DNA of 8,520 nucleotides, taken from positions 25,418 through 33,937 of the forward strand of contig AQSL01000145.1 of NCBI GenBank assembly GCA_000403035.1, read 5' to 3'. Below the pieces are notes generated by a model. The model saw only the letters and a list, made by a program, of their open reading frames with translations. It ran no database searches and was not told the DNA's origin. Each line of letters begins with the position of its first letter. Position 1 is the first letter of the stretch. The position numbers and the translations under genes were made by a program. Below, piece after piece: positions 1-6,885 of the stretch. The DNA is from Candidatus Latescibacter anaerobius SCGC AAA252-E07. GTDB lineage: Bacteria; Latescibacterota; Latescibacteria; Latescibacterales; Latescibacteraceae.

Positions 1-407
1 TCCTGCATGCATTCGAGAAGAGCACTCTGCACTTTTGCCGGCGCACGGTTTATTTCATCGGCAAGAATAATGTTGGTGAAAATCGGCCCTTTTTTCGGAA
101 CAAATTCACCGGTTTTCTGGTTATATATCAGTGTGCCGATCAGGTCTGCCGGAAGAAGGTCCGGCGTGAACTGTATGCGCTGGAAACCGGTATTGATTGC
201 GGATGACAGGGTACTCACCGTGAGCGTTTTTGCAAGCCCCGGAACACCCTCGAGAAGTATATGACCGCCGGTAAAGAGCCCGATGAGAAGACGTTCGATC
301 ATAACCTCCTGACCTACAATAACTTTTTTAATTTCAGATATAAGTTGTTTTACGAGAGAGCTTTCAACCGCAATTTTTTCGTTGAGAGCCAGTATGTCCT
401 GCTCCAA
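1..407 (-). CDS. MoxR-family AAA+ ATPase, N-terminal part (cut by window edge)
   Basis: This is the first 135 codons of a MoxR-type AAA+ ATPase; the gene runs off the window at position 1. Visible in the translation: a VGQE motif at residues 31-34, the Walker A P-loop GVPGLAKT at 54-61, the MoxR-typical QFTPDLLPADLIG stretch at about 79-91, and Walker B ILADEINRAPAKVQSALLE at about 114-132. MoxR ATPases are cytoplasmic chaperone-like enzymes that usually act with von Willebrand A-domain partners; such partners would lie beyond the window. The start is taken as TTG at 407-405 because a near-perfect Shine-Dalgarno precedes it by 7 nt and it gives the expected N-terminal helix length; the first in-frame ATG (codon 36) would remove VGQE. 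It lies 51 bp downstream of the TPR lipoprotein gene with no visible terminator between, so co-transcription is likely. Family call is firm; the specific physiological role is unknown. Confidence 0.93.
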   Translation of the reverse strand, partial: MEQDILALNEKIAVESSLVKQLISEIKKVIVGQEVMIERLLIGLFTGGHILLEGVPGLAKTLTVSTLSSAINTGFQRIQFTPDLLPADLIGTLIYNQKTGEFVPKKGPIFTNIILADEINRAPAKVQSALLECMQ

Positions 408-414
408 AGATAAT

Positions 415-421
415 CCTCCTT
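415..421 (-). promoter_or_regulatory. Shine-Dalgarno of the MoxR gene
   Basis: The minus strand reads AAGGAGG here, 7 nt before the TTG codon at 407-405. It is the strongest ribosome binding site in the window and decides the non-ATG start of the MoxR gene. Confidence 0.8.
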
Positions 422-458
422 AAGATTAATTTAATATGTGTGATTATACCATACAAAA

Positions 459-1013
459 TTATCTTTCAATTTCTGAATCTTGTGTGTTTCCACCATTTTC
501 ATGAGTCACTTCAAGTTCTTTCACTATCGACCATTCTTCCACCGGGATGTTTATGTTTTCGAGAAGAATTTTCGCCGAAAGTGTAAGTTCGGAGTCCGGG
601 TATGCTTGTATGAAATCATTAAAAATATTCGCAGCTTTCCCCGTTTCATTCAAATCTTCGAGATATATATATCCAAGCAAAAATTTAGCTTTATAAGCTT
701 CACGTGTTTCCGGTTGTTGTTCTATAAGTCTTTCAAATGTCAGGATTGCTTTCTCGTAATTCTTCTGGCTGTGATAAAATGATGCAATAACGAGAACTAC
801 TTCGGGAACACGGGGATCAAACGGGAATTTTTGCTCAAAAAGTTTCAGGTTTTCTATACCCTCATCACGTGTTTCTTCATCGTTTATTAAATTCTTACCT
901 TCTGTATAAAGATTATCAGCCTGGTTTCCGCAGCCGGAGAGTAACAGGCTAAACTGGACGAGCATTACCATAAGAACATGTGCAATGAATTTCCGTACTA
1001 TAATCTTTTTCAT
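459..1013 (-). CDS. TPR-repeat lipoprotein (BamD/YbgF-like architecture)
   Basis: The 184-residue protein starts with a basic n-region (MKKIIVRK), a hydrophobic stretch at about 10-25 and a lipobox LSGC with the lipidated Cys at residue 28. It should therefore be a lipoprotein anchored in the inner or outer membrane and facing the periplasm. The mature part is helical with TPR-like periodicity: about residues 70-101 (ASFYHSQKNYEKAILTFERL) and 104-139 (LGYIYLEDLNETGKAANIFN). Such short TPR lipoproteins resemble BamD or CpoB/YbgF in layout, but it is shorter than usual BamD (about 240 residues) and no diagnostic BamD motif was recognised, so a general protein-interaction or envelope scaffold role is the safer call. 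Its ATG overlaps the TGA of the fmdB-type gene (ATGA at 1013-1010), so the two are probably translationally coupled. An AGGA lies about 10 nt upstream of the ATG. Confidence 0.85.
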   Translation of the reverse strand: MKKIIVRKFIAHVLMVMLVQFSLLLSGCGNQADNLYTEGKNLINDEETRDEGIENLKLFEQKFPFDPRVPEVVLVIASFYHSQKNYEKAILTFERLIEQQPETREAYKAKFLLGYIYLEDLNETGKAANIFNDFIQAYPDSELTLSAKILLENINIPVEEWSIVKELEVTHENGGNTQDSEIER

Positions 1014-1324
1014 TTTGAATATTCCTGAGACCGGGGCTTTTTTTTCACTTCTTTTGTTTTGGATGAACCACCGCTTGCTTTTTTTGCAGAATCTTTTGCC
1101 TCCGATACGGGCTTATCTGCCTTCTCGGCTTTTTTATATGAGTCGCTTCTATTATCCGTTATATAGAAACCGCTTCCCTTGAATATGAGACCTCCTCCCG
1201 TTCCAATCAGCCTTTCAACATTTCCGTTGCATACAGGACACTTTTTCAAAAGCTCATCGGACATGTTTTGGAACTTTTCGAATTCATAACCGCAATCGTT
1301 GCATTTGTAATCGTATGTCGGCAT
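1010..1324 (-). CDS. FmdB-family zinc-ribbon protein
   Basis: A small 104-residue protein with the FmdB-type zinc ribbon: MPTYDYKC start, Cys8-x2-Cys11 and Cys29-x2-Cys32 (CPVC) as likely zinc ligands, then the family hallmark FKGSGFYITD at about 48-57. The family is named after FmdB, a putative regulator of the formamidase operon in Methylophilus, but most members have no proven function; here only 'zinc-ribbon, putative regulatory' is justified. The C-terminal half (about 58-104) is low-complexity, rich in Lys, Ser and Ala, and probably disordered, as is common in the family. It is the first gene of a likely three-gene transcript with the TPR lipoprotein (4-bp overlap) and the MoxR ATPase, driven by the promoter at 1395-1423. 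An AGGGA lies about 9 nt before the ATG. Confidence 0.92.
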   Translation of the reverse strand: MPTYDYKCNDCGYEFEKFQNMSDELLKKCPVCNGNVERLIGTGGGLIFKGSGFYITDNRSDSYKKAEKADKPVSEAKDSAKKASGGSSKTKEVKKKPRSQEYSK

Positions 1325-1394
1325 AATCGTTTCCCTATCGAGTTATTACGATAAAGACAGAGTACTAAATTTCCAGTTCAAAATTGAAATAACT

Positions 1395-1423
1395 AATATA
1401 AAAAAACATTCATTTACAGTCAA
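1395..1423 (-). promoter_or_regulatory. Sigma70-like promoter for the fmdB-lipoprotein-moxR cluster
   Basis: On the minus strand TTGACT (1423-1418) is followed after exactly 17 bp by TATATT (1400-1395). Both boxes are one mismatch from the sigma70 consensus TTGACA/TATAAT. Transcription would start near 1388, leaving a leader of about 64 nt before the fmdB-type ATG. The spacer contains a T-run. Caveat: the region is AT-rich, and some FCB bacteria use a different housekeeping promoter (the Bacteroidota -33/-7 type), so the match is sequence evidence only. Confidence 0.55.
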
Positions 1424-1520
1424 GAACTGATATTATCCCGGTTGCATGTTTTCTACAATCATTTTCAAGTTAAGTTTACCATTCTTTACTTTTGATCTCA
1501 AAAAAAGTTTCAATAAAATG

Positions 1521-1547
1521 AAAAAAAGCATCACACATTTGTGATGC
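1521..1547 (-). terminator. Intrinsic terminator closing the secreted-protein operon
   Basis: In minus-strand sense GCATCACA (1547-1540), a 4-nt loop and TGTGATGC (1535-1528) form a perfect 8-bp hairpin followed directly by seven T (1527-1521). It sits 43 bp downstream of the stop codon of the last gene in the array (1591-1593), the right place for a Rho-independent terminator. It separates the array from the promoter at 1395-1423. Confidence 0.85.
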
Positions 1548-1590
1548 ATCTTAACATATAAAATAATTTTATCAGTTATTACTTTTTTTC

Positions 1591-2763
1591 TCACCTCACA
1601 AGCGTCATCCTTTTTGTTTCTTCTTTTCCCCCGGCTCTGAGACGGTATAAGTATATTCCCGAGGAAACCCGGCTGCCTTTATTATCAGTTCCCTGCCAGA
1701 AAACATGATAGTTTCCGGTTTCTTGATATTCTTCAACAAGTACCGTCACCTCGCATCCGAGTGGGTCATAAATCCTCAAGCTCACCAGCCCCGGCTCATA
1801 GACTACATATCGTATCGCAGTAGCAGGATTGAACGGATTCGGCTGGTTCTGGAAAAGTTCGAAGACTTGTTGACTTTCCGCAGCAGCGCCTTCATCCTCT
1901 ACTGCTAAGGGTTCAAGAAAATAATCATGTGACAAAACTATAAAATCTTCGTTTGTTATCCAGATTTTTAATGATTTTGCTTTTAATCTGTCAGATATTT
2001 TGAAGAATACAATACCATCATAAGATGTTGATCCACCTGGATTTCCCATAACACGATATTTTAACTTCTGTCCATTCGGATCATACGCATCAACCTGCAA
2101 ATTAATCATTTCTCCATCTTTTCTGGGAGTAATTGACACAACAGTAACTGAGTTAATAACAGGAGCGTGGATTAATCCAGCATCCGAGACCTTTTCAGAA
2201 TCAATGAGTAAACCATCTAAAAGCTTTGCAAATTTTGATATATATTCTGGATATTTCCCATAAATCTCTACACGAACATTGTTCCGAATAAACCAGATTT
2301 TCGTAAAATCTACATAATACCAGCAATTATCACCTATTTCTCCTTCTTTCCCTATATCTATTGCGTTGAAAAACCCATAACTTGTCATGAATAATTTCTC
2401 AGCTAATGATTCTTCTGCATCAGAAACAGATGTATAAATATTGTAAATGAATTCAAGCGTATCAGTTTTCCCCTCTTCAAAATCGAATTCAACTATATAT
2501 TTTGGATGCGATTTGTGATCATAAAATTCAATATTTTTAACTGACGGATATTTTAGAAGATTATCCATCGGAAAAGATTTAATAAAAGGTAAGTCCGGTG
2601 GAACATTTCTGAACTTTACGTCTTCTTCACGAAAACCTGAATTGGATCGTTCATATATCCATGAAATATAATGTATCCCCTCTGGAGTTTTAGCAAAAAC
2701 AGTAGGAGCACTTGCTAAAACAATCCCTTCTAAACCTTTTTTTAAAAATTCTCTTCTATTCAT
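1591..2763 (-). CDS. Secreted protein of unknown function: Tat-like leader, Ig-like region, divergent T9SS sorting domain
   Basis: 390 residues. The leader carries a twin-arginine-like motif NRREFLKK (2-9), a hydrophobic stretch at about 11-19 and a plausible signal peptidase site VFA/K after residue 24. Residues about 45-190 form an unrecognised domain with FRNVPPDLPFI (51-61), IGDNCWY (143-149) and FIRNNVRVEIYG (158-169). About 201-285 looks like an Ig/PKD-type segment (VDAYDPNGQKLKY, 224-236). A C-terminal sorting domain starts at NQPNPFN (306-312) and ends SSGIYLYRLR...RMTLVR, so export through a type IX-like system is likely. The protein is a tandem paralogue of the upstream gene up to AVEDE (287-291). 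The sorting domain is of another subtype, with an NKGSRV insertion, and its DNA is markedly richer in GC (about 48% at 1621-1920 against roughly 25-38% upstream by hand count). Its ATG overlaps the upstream TGA (ATGA, 2763-2760). Catalytic residues: none seen. Confidence 0.85.
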   Translation of the reverse strand: MNRREFLKKGLEGIVLASAPTVFAKTPEGIHYISWIYERSNSGFREEDVKFRNVPPDLPFIKSFPMDNLLKYPSVKNIEFYDHKSHPKYIVEFDFEEGKTDTLEFIYNIYTSVSDAEESLAEKLFMTSYGFFNAIDIGKEGEIGDNCWYYVDFTKIWFIRNNVRVEIYGKYPEYISKFAKLLDGLLIDSEKVSDAGLIHAPVINSVTVVSITPRKDGEMINLQVDAYDPNGQKLKYRVMGNPGGSTSYDGIVFFKISDRLKAKSLKIWITNEDFIVLSHDYFLEPLAVEDEGAAAESQQVFELFQNQPNPFNPATAIRYVVYEPGLVSLRIYDPLGCEVTVLVEEYQETGNYHVFWQGTDNKGSRVSSGIYLYRLRAGGKEETKRMTLVR

Positions 2764-2853
2764 TTCACCAACATCATTTTTTGTGTTTTCACACCATCTT
2801 GAGTTCTTAACTGATAAAAATAAATTCCAGAAGTTACATTATTTGCATTAAAA
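2759..2853 (-). repeat. 95-bp exact repeat of 8426-8520
   Basis: Base-by-base reading shows identity between 2759-2853 and 8426-8520, the latter stopping only because the window ends. It encodes the last residues of a sorting domain and the stop codon. The other three sorting-domain ends in the window differ at several bases in this stretch. Confidence 0.9.
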
Positions 2854-3914
2854 ATAACTTGATGTGAACCTGGCTCTTGTATTTTATCAACTAAAGTTTT
2901 AATTTTTTGGCCGGAGATATTATATATATCTAAACTTACTTTAGTATTTTCAGGAAGATTATACTTGATTGTTGTTGCTTCATTAAAAGGGTTCGGCTGA
3001 TTATAAAAAAGTTCCAAGACTTGTGGCGTTTTCGATGTAATGTATTCATCTTCTACTGCTGTGGGTATTAAGAAATAATCATATCCGGTAACTATGCGAT
3101 CTTCATTCCATACTAAGATCCTGGCAATTTGTTGATTAAGATCAAGGGGAATATATTTCTTATAAAATCTTACAACACCATCATATGATGTAGTATTAGG
3201 ACCACCCCACAGCCAACGATATGTGAGATTTTGTCCTTGTGGATCATAAGCATCAATTTTGAAATCTATTATATCTCCGGATTCAAATTGTTGTAGAATT
3301 TCAACAGAATTAATTACCGGAGCTTTAATTAATTTGATATCTTTTACCTTCTCCGAACTGCAAAGTAATGTATCAATTTTTTTGGCTAACTTTACTGCCT
3401 CCCCTGAGCCTCTTATATCAACCCACACATTATTTCTTATAAAAGAAATCCTCGTATAATGTATTGGGTCATACCAACAATTGTCCCCAATATTTTCATT
3501 CCATTCAAAATCAATAGCGTTATACATTACATCAACTGATGAATACAATCTTCTAACTAAAGACAATTCTGCATCGGAAATAGAGGTAAAAACAAAATAT
3601 TTCAGTTCCATTACCTCTGTTTTTCCTTCCTGTGTATTTACATAAATTAGAAAATAACGCTCATGTATTGTTTCTGCAGGTTCAATTGTTTTTACATATG
3701 GATCCTCTAAAAGAGCTTCTCTGGGAAACGCAGGTATATAAGGCATATCATCGGGTACATTTCTGAATTTATATTCGCTACCAGGAAAATTCCAGTATTC
3801 TATTCTAAAGACATGTATCCCATCTGTAGTTTGAGAAAAAACAGCAGGAGCACTTGCCAGAACAATCCCTGCCAGTCCCTTTTCAGTTTTTTTTAAAAAA
3901 TTTCTTCTATTCAT
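2760..3914 (-). CDS. Secreted protein of unknown function: Tat-like leader, Ig-like region, T9SS sorting domain
   Basis: 384 residues and a paralogue of the next gene downstream. The leader has the twin-arginine-like motif NRRNFLKK (2-9), hydrophobic GLAGIVLASAPAVF (13-26) and a likely cleavage near residue 27. The body shares KFRNVPDDMP (49-58), SDAELSL (113-119), IGDNCWY (142-148), FIRNNVWVDIRG (158-169) and SSEKV...KLIKAPVINSV (186-204) with that paralogue. About 200-280 resembles an Ig/PKD-type fold (IDAYDPQGQNLTYRW, 220-234). The C-terminal sorting domain starts NQPNPFN (305-311) and ends SGIYFYQLR...KMMLVK; this domain is the low-GC type shared with the propeller genes upstream. Start codon overlaps the preceding TGA (ATGA, 3914-3911) with no Shine-Dalgarno visible, so translation probably depends on reinitiation. 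Function not recognised; the IGDNCWY domain recalls no family I can name securely. Confidence 0.85.
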   Translation of the reverse strand: MNRRNFLKKTEKGLAGIVLASAPAVFSQTTDGIHVFRIEYWNFPGSEYKFRNVPDDMPYIPAFPREALLEDPYVKTIEPAETIHERYFLIYVNTQEGKTEVMELKYFVFTSISDAELSLVRRLYSSVDVMYNAIDFEWNENIGDNCWYDPIHYTRISFIRNNVWVDIRGSGEAVKLAKKIDTLLCSSEKVKDIKLIKAPVINSVEILQQFESGDIIDFKIDAYDPQGQNLTYRWLWGGPNTTSYDGVVRFYKKYIPLDLNQQIARILVWNEDRIVTGYDYFLIPTAVEDEYITSKTPQVLELFYNQPNPFNEATTIKYNLPENTKVSLDIYNISGQKIKTLVDKIQEPGSHQVIFNANNVTSGIYFYQLRTQDGVKTQKMMLVK

Positions 3915-4200
3915 TTTACAAGCATCATCTTATTTGTTTTTACACCATATGGAGTTTTTAATCTGGGAAAATAAATTCCAGAAGATAAATCACCTGCATT
4001 AAAATTAATATTATATTGACCTGGCTCTTGTATTTTATCAACTAAAGTTTTAACTTTCTGGCCTGAGATATTATATATATCTAAACTTACTTTAGTATTT
4101 TCAGGAAGATTATACTTGATTGTTGTTGATAGGTTAAATGGGTTTGGATAGTTTTGTAATAAGGAGTAGGCTGTTGGTAATTGGTTTTTTTCTACTGATG
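3911..4200 (-). repeat. Sorting-domain DNA repeat without the Sec-type leader
   Basis: This encodes the sorting domain of the Asp-box protein. The core (about 4024-4125, VSLDIYNISGQ region) is nearly identical to the matching parts at about 2875-2980, 5410-5500 and 6998-7085. The following gene has a Tat-type leader, so here the repeat covers only the sorting domain. Confidence 0.8.
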
Positions 4201-5296
4201 TTTCAAAAGTACTTATGAATACATGACCGCTTTTGTTAGGAGGGTAATTATTTCCCCCTGTTCCGACAAAAATATCACTTTTATAGTTAATACCGAGACA
4301 TACAATGCGAAGATCAGACAAGCCATTATTATACACAACCCAGTTTTCACCTTTATCAGTCGAGCGATATACTCCACTACCATTAATACCAACAAGAACA
4401 TTATCATCAGAATCGACTATTATAGACCCTACATTCAATGAGGGTAAATCGGCATTGATTTCAGTCCATGTATCCCCATTATCAGTTGAACGATAAACAC
4501 CGTTATAAGTACCGTTAATGCCAGAAGTTGCTGCAAAGATATAACCCATTTTATTTATAGCGATGTACCAGTAATATGTTTTTTCGGCATACAGCACCTG
4601 TTCCCATGTTTTACCATTATCTTTCGAACGGTATAAACAACATGGCGGGTTGGGATAATGACCAGAAACTACACTTGCAAAGATATGACCATCAGTTTTA
4701 AATACATAATCCTTAGCCTGAAATTCAAGGTCGAGTTTTGTCCAGTTATATCCATTATCAGTTGAACGATAATTGCCCCCATTCGCCCCAAGATATATAT
4801 ATCCTTCCGGACTTATAGAAAGTTTATGGATAAAACTAACAGGCAATTCTTCATTTATTATTTCCCATGAATTGCCATTATCGGTTGATCTATAAATTCT
4901 ACTAAAGTAAGCTGCATAAATATGTCCTTCTTTGTTTATTACAGTAGAAACTGAATGCCACGATGCTTCCATGACAGAAGTCCAAGTGATGCCATTATCT
5001 ATGGAACGCTCAATTCTGTATTTAGCTTCTTCCAACCAATATCCATCAGGTGGGAAATACCTCGTGGTTACAAAAATATCTCCTGCTGAATTAAATAAAA
5101 ATGATTCAACACTGAGTCCTTGTGGGGATCCTGTATACTGCCAGAGAATTCCATCAGAAACAGCAGCAACCTTGCTTTCTAAATCCTGAGATTGAACATT
5201 TTTTGCTGAAAAAGGATTAACAGTAAGAGCACCGACTAATAAAGAAGTTCCTAAAAATCTTTTCGTTGAATTTATTATTTGTCTTAAGCTATTCAT
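3911..5296 (-). CDS. Secreted Asp-box (BNR-like) beta-propeller with T9SS sorting domain
   Basis: 461 residues. A Sec-like leader (basic MNSLRQIINSTKR, hydrophobic FLGTSLLVGALTV at 14-26) is followed by six Asp-box motifs of form S-x-D-x-G-x-x-W: SIDNGITW (98-105), STDNGNSW (137-144), STDNGYNW (178-185), SKDNGKTW (224-231), STDNGDTW (270-277) and STDKGENW (312-319). Spacing is 39-46 residues, the geometry of sialidase/sortilin-type beta-propeller blades, each blade also containing a G(H/Y)I(F/Y) strand. A weak seventh blade may end at HVFIST (358-363). Asp-boxes are structural, so no sialidase activity is implied; no arginine triad was identified. The sorting domain begins QNYPNPFN (381-388) and ends SSGIYFPRLK...KMMLVK, predicting T9SS export. 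The gene starts 2 bp after the upstream stop and has a GGTGA ribosome-binding match 7 nt before its ATG. Likely surface-binding or structural role. Confidence 0.9.
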   Translation of the reverse strand: MNSLRQIINSTKRFLGTSLLVGALTVNPFSAKNVQSQDLESKVAAVSDGILWQYTGSPQGLSVESFLFNSAGDIFVTTRYFPPDGYWLEEAKYRIERSIDNGITWTSVMEASWHSVSTVINKEGHIYAAYFSRIYRSTDNGNSWEIINEELPVSFIHKLSISPEGYIYLGANGGNYRSTDNGYNWTKLDLEFQAKDYVFKTDGHIFASVVSGHYPNPPCCLYRSKDNGKTWEQVLYAEKTYYWYIAINKMGYIFAATSGINGTYNGVYRSTDNGDTWTEINADLPSLNVGSIIVDSDDNVLVGINGSGVYRSTDKGENWVVYNNGLSDLRIVCLGINYKSDIFVGTGGNNYPPNKSGHVFISTFETSVEKNQLPTAYSLLQNYPNPFNLSTTIKYNLPENTKVSLDIYNISGQKVKTLVDKIQEPGQYNINFNAGDLSSGIYFPRLKTPYGVKTNKMMLVK

Positions 5297-5587
5297 TTTT
5301 ATTTCACCAGCATCATCTTCTGTGTTTTCACACCATACTGAGTTCTTAACTGATAAAGATAAATTCCTGAAGATAAATCATTTGCATCAAATTTTACTTG
5401 ATGTGAACCTGGTTTCTGGATTTTATCAACTAAAGTTTTAATTTTTTGGCCGGAAATATTATATATATCTAAACTTACTTTAGTATTTTCAGGAACTTGA
5501 TATTGGATTGTTGTTGATAGGTTAAATGGATTTGGGTAGTTTTGTAATAAGGAGTAGGCTGTTGGTAATTGGTTTTCTTCTACTGAT
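5147..5587 (-). repeat. Junction direct repeat copy A: sorting domain end plus next gene's leader
   Basis: This copy holds the sorting domain of the 5299-6885 gene and the leader of the 3911-5296 gene. It matches the corresponding parts at 6737-7166 and 8276-8520. The leader part 5147-5232 is identical to 8276-8361 (86 bp), while the start-codon-proximal part differs from the other two copies. Confidence 0.85.
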
Positions 5588-6885
5588 GTTTCTCCGTTTC
5601 CTTTTAACTTTATTAGCCAGAAATCCCAATCGCCTGCTCCAAATGATTTTGTGCCTCCAGCTACAATATATCCTCTGTCTGTTGTTTGCTGGACTGAAAA
5701 AGCATAATCATTGCCAGAGCCTCCAAAAGTTTTATCCCACTCCATGTTACCAGTTGAGTCAGTTTTTATTAACTGGATATCATACTCGTCGCATGTTGGA
5801 AATGATAATGCTGTACCAGCTATAATATAACCTCCATCAGAGGTTTGCTGAACTGAATGAGCTCCATCATAACTATAATAGCCTTCAAAAGTTTTATCCC
5901 ACTCTTTATTACCATCTGCGTCAGTTTTTATTAACCAGGAATCATGATAAATAAAAGTTTTTGTATTCTTTGTTGAGAGACCAGTAATAATATATCCACC
6001 ATCTTTTGTTTGCTGAACTGACCGAGCCCAATCATCGTCAGAGCCCCCAAAAGTTTTATCCCACTCCTTGTTACCATCTGCGTCAGTTTTTATTAACCAG
6101 GAATTCCAAGGTTCTGCCCAATCATTTGTTGTAAATGGTCTTGTTTGTCCAGCTAAAATATATCCTCCATCTGTTGTTTGCTGGACTGAAAAAGCATAAT
6201 CATCGTTAGAGCCTCCAAAAGTTTTATCCCATTCCTTGTTACCATCAGCGTCAGTTTTTATTAACCAGAAATCACAATTGCCATAATAATCGTCTACTCC
6301 AAATGATTTTGTTACTCCAGCAATAATATAACCTTTATCAGAGGTCTGTTGGACTGAATAAGCACAGTCTTCACCACTATTATCAAAAGTTTTATTCCAC
6401 TCCTTGTTGCCATTTGAATCAGTTTTTATTAACCGTAAATCCAAATATGGGGAAGTATGCCATTCACCTCGGAGAAATTCTGTATATCCAGCTAAAATAT
6501 AACCTCCATCAGAAGTTTGCTGGACTGAATAAGCATAATCAGATTCAGAGCCTCCAAAAGTTTTATCCCATTCCTCGTTACCATCTGCGTCAGTTTTTAT
6601 TAACCAGAAATCCTGACCAAATGATCCTGATGTTGTTCCAGCTACAATATATCCTCCATCTTTTGTTTGCTGGACTGAACGAGCCAAATCCCAGTTAGAG
6701 CCTCCAAAGGTTTTATCCCACTCTACTTCTGGCGAAGTCTCAGCAGAAACAGTAGCAACCTTGCTTTCTAAATCCTGAGATTGAACATTTTCTGTTAAAA
6801 AAGAATTAACAGTAAGAGCACCGACTAATAGAGAAGTCCCTAAAAATCTTTTCGTTGAATTGAGTATTTTTCTTAAGCTATTCAT
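5299..6885 (-). CDS. Secreted seven-repeat WDKTFGGS beta-propeller with T9SS sorting domain (variable-length blades)
   Basis: 528 residues. The leader is almost the same as that of the neighbouring propeller genes (MNSLRKILNSTKR, hydrophobic 14-26). Residues 56-432 are seven repeats with consensus W-D-K-T-F-G-G-S-x3-D-x-A-x-SVQQT-x-DGGYI-x-AG ... WLIKTDxxGNxE. Repeat lengths are 50, 57, 56, 56, 54, 54 and 50 residues; nearly all length change falls between the GGYIxAG strand and WLIKTD. Seven repeats fit a closed seven-bladed propeller. Such repeats are common in secreted proteins of bacteria and of methanogens such as Methanosarcina, with no established activity. The sorting domain spans 448-528 (QNYPNPFN to KMMLVK). 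Repeat 3 is the most diverged (WNKTFDNS), and repeat 6 has WDKTFEGYYSYDGA. The gene starts one base after the upstream stop, with GGTGA 6 nt before ATG. No catalytic residues recognised. Confidence 0.9.
   Translation of the reverse strand: MNSLRKILNSTKRFLGTSLLVGALTVNSFLTENVQSQDLESKVATVSAETSPEVEWDKTFGGSNWDLARSVQQTKDGGYIVAGTTSGSFGQDFWLIKTDADGNEEWDKTFGGSESDYAYSVQQTSDGGYILAGYTEFLRGEWHTSPYLDLRLIKTDSNGNKEWNKTFDNSGEDCAYSVQQTSDKGYIIAGVTKSFGVDDYYGNCDFWLIKTDADGNKEWDKTFGGSNDDYAFSVQQTTDGGYILAGQTRPFTTNDWAEPWNSWLIKTDADGNKEWDKTFGGSDDDWARSVQQTKDGGYIITGLSTKNTKTFIYHDSWLIKTDADGNKEWDKTFEGYYSYDGAHSVQQTSDGGYIIAGTALSFPTCDEYDIQLIKTDSTGNMEWDKTFGGSGNDYAFSVQQTTDRGYIVAGGTKSFGAGDWDFWLIKLKGNGETSVEENQLPTAYSLLQNYPNPFNLSTTIQYQVPENTKVSLDIYNISGQKIKTLVDKIQKPGSHQVKFDANDLSSGIYLYQLRTQYGVKTQKMMLVK
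5304..5308 (-). promoter_or_regulatory. GGTGA ribosome-binding match inside the upstream LVK codons
   Basis: GGTGA is separated by 7 nt from the ATG at 5296 and overlaps the terminal LVK codons of the gene at 5299-6885. Confidence 0.45.
5590..6720 (-). repeat. Seven-copy tandem repeat with variable unit length (150-171 bp)
   Basis: These are in-frame units encoding the WDKTFGGS blades of the downstream propeller paralogue. In coding order the units are 150, 171, 168, 168, 162, 162 and 150 bp. Conserved blocks (TGGGATAAAACTTTTGG, the SVQQT block and the LIKTD block) alternate with an unconserved stretch where all the length change sits. Confidence 0.9.

Noticed and set aside
7..264. Plus-strand frame of 85 codons at the window start
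   Set aside because: It is antisense to the MoxR coding region, whose Walker A and B motifs are unambiguous.
480..782. Plus-strand frame of 100 codons opposite the lipoprotein gene
   Set aside because: The opposite strand encodes a lipoprotein with lipobox and TPR pattern; the plus-strand translation has no recognisable motif.
3911..5296. Sialidase or other glycosidase for the Asp-box protein
   Set aside because: Asp-boxes are structural blade motifs found in many non-enzymes, and no sialidase FRIP motif or catalytic residue set was seen.
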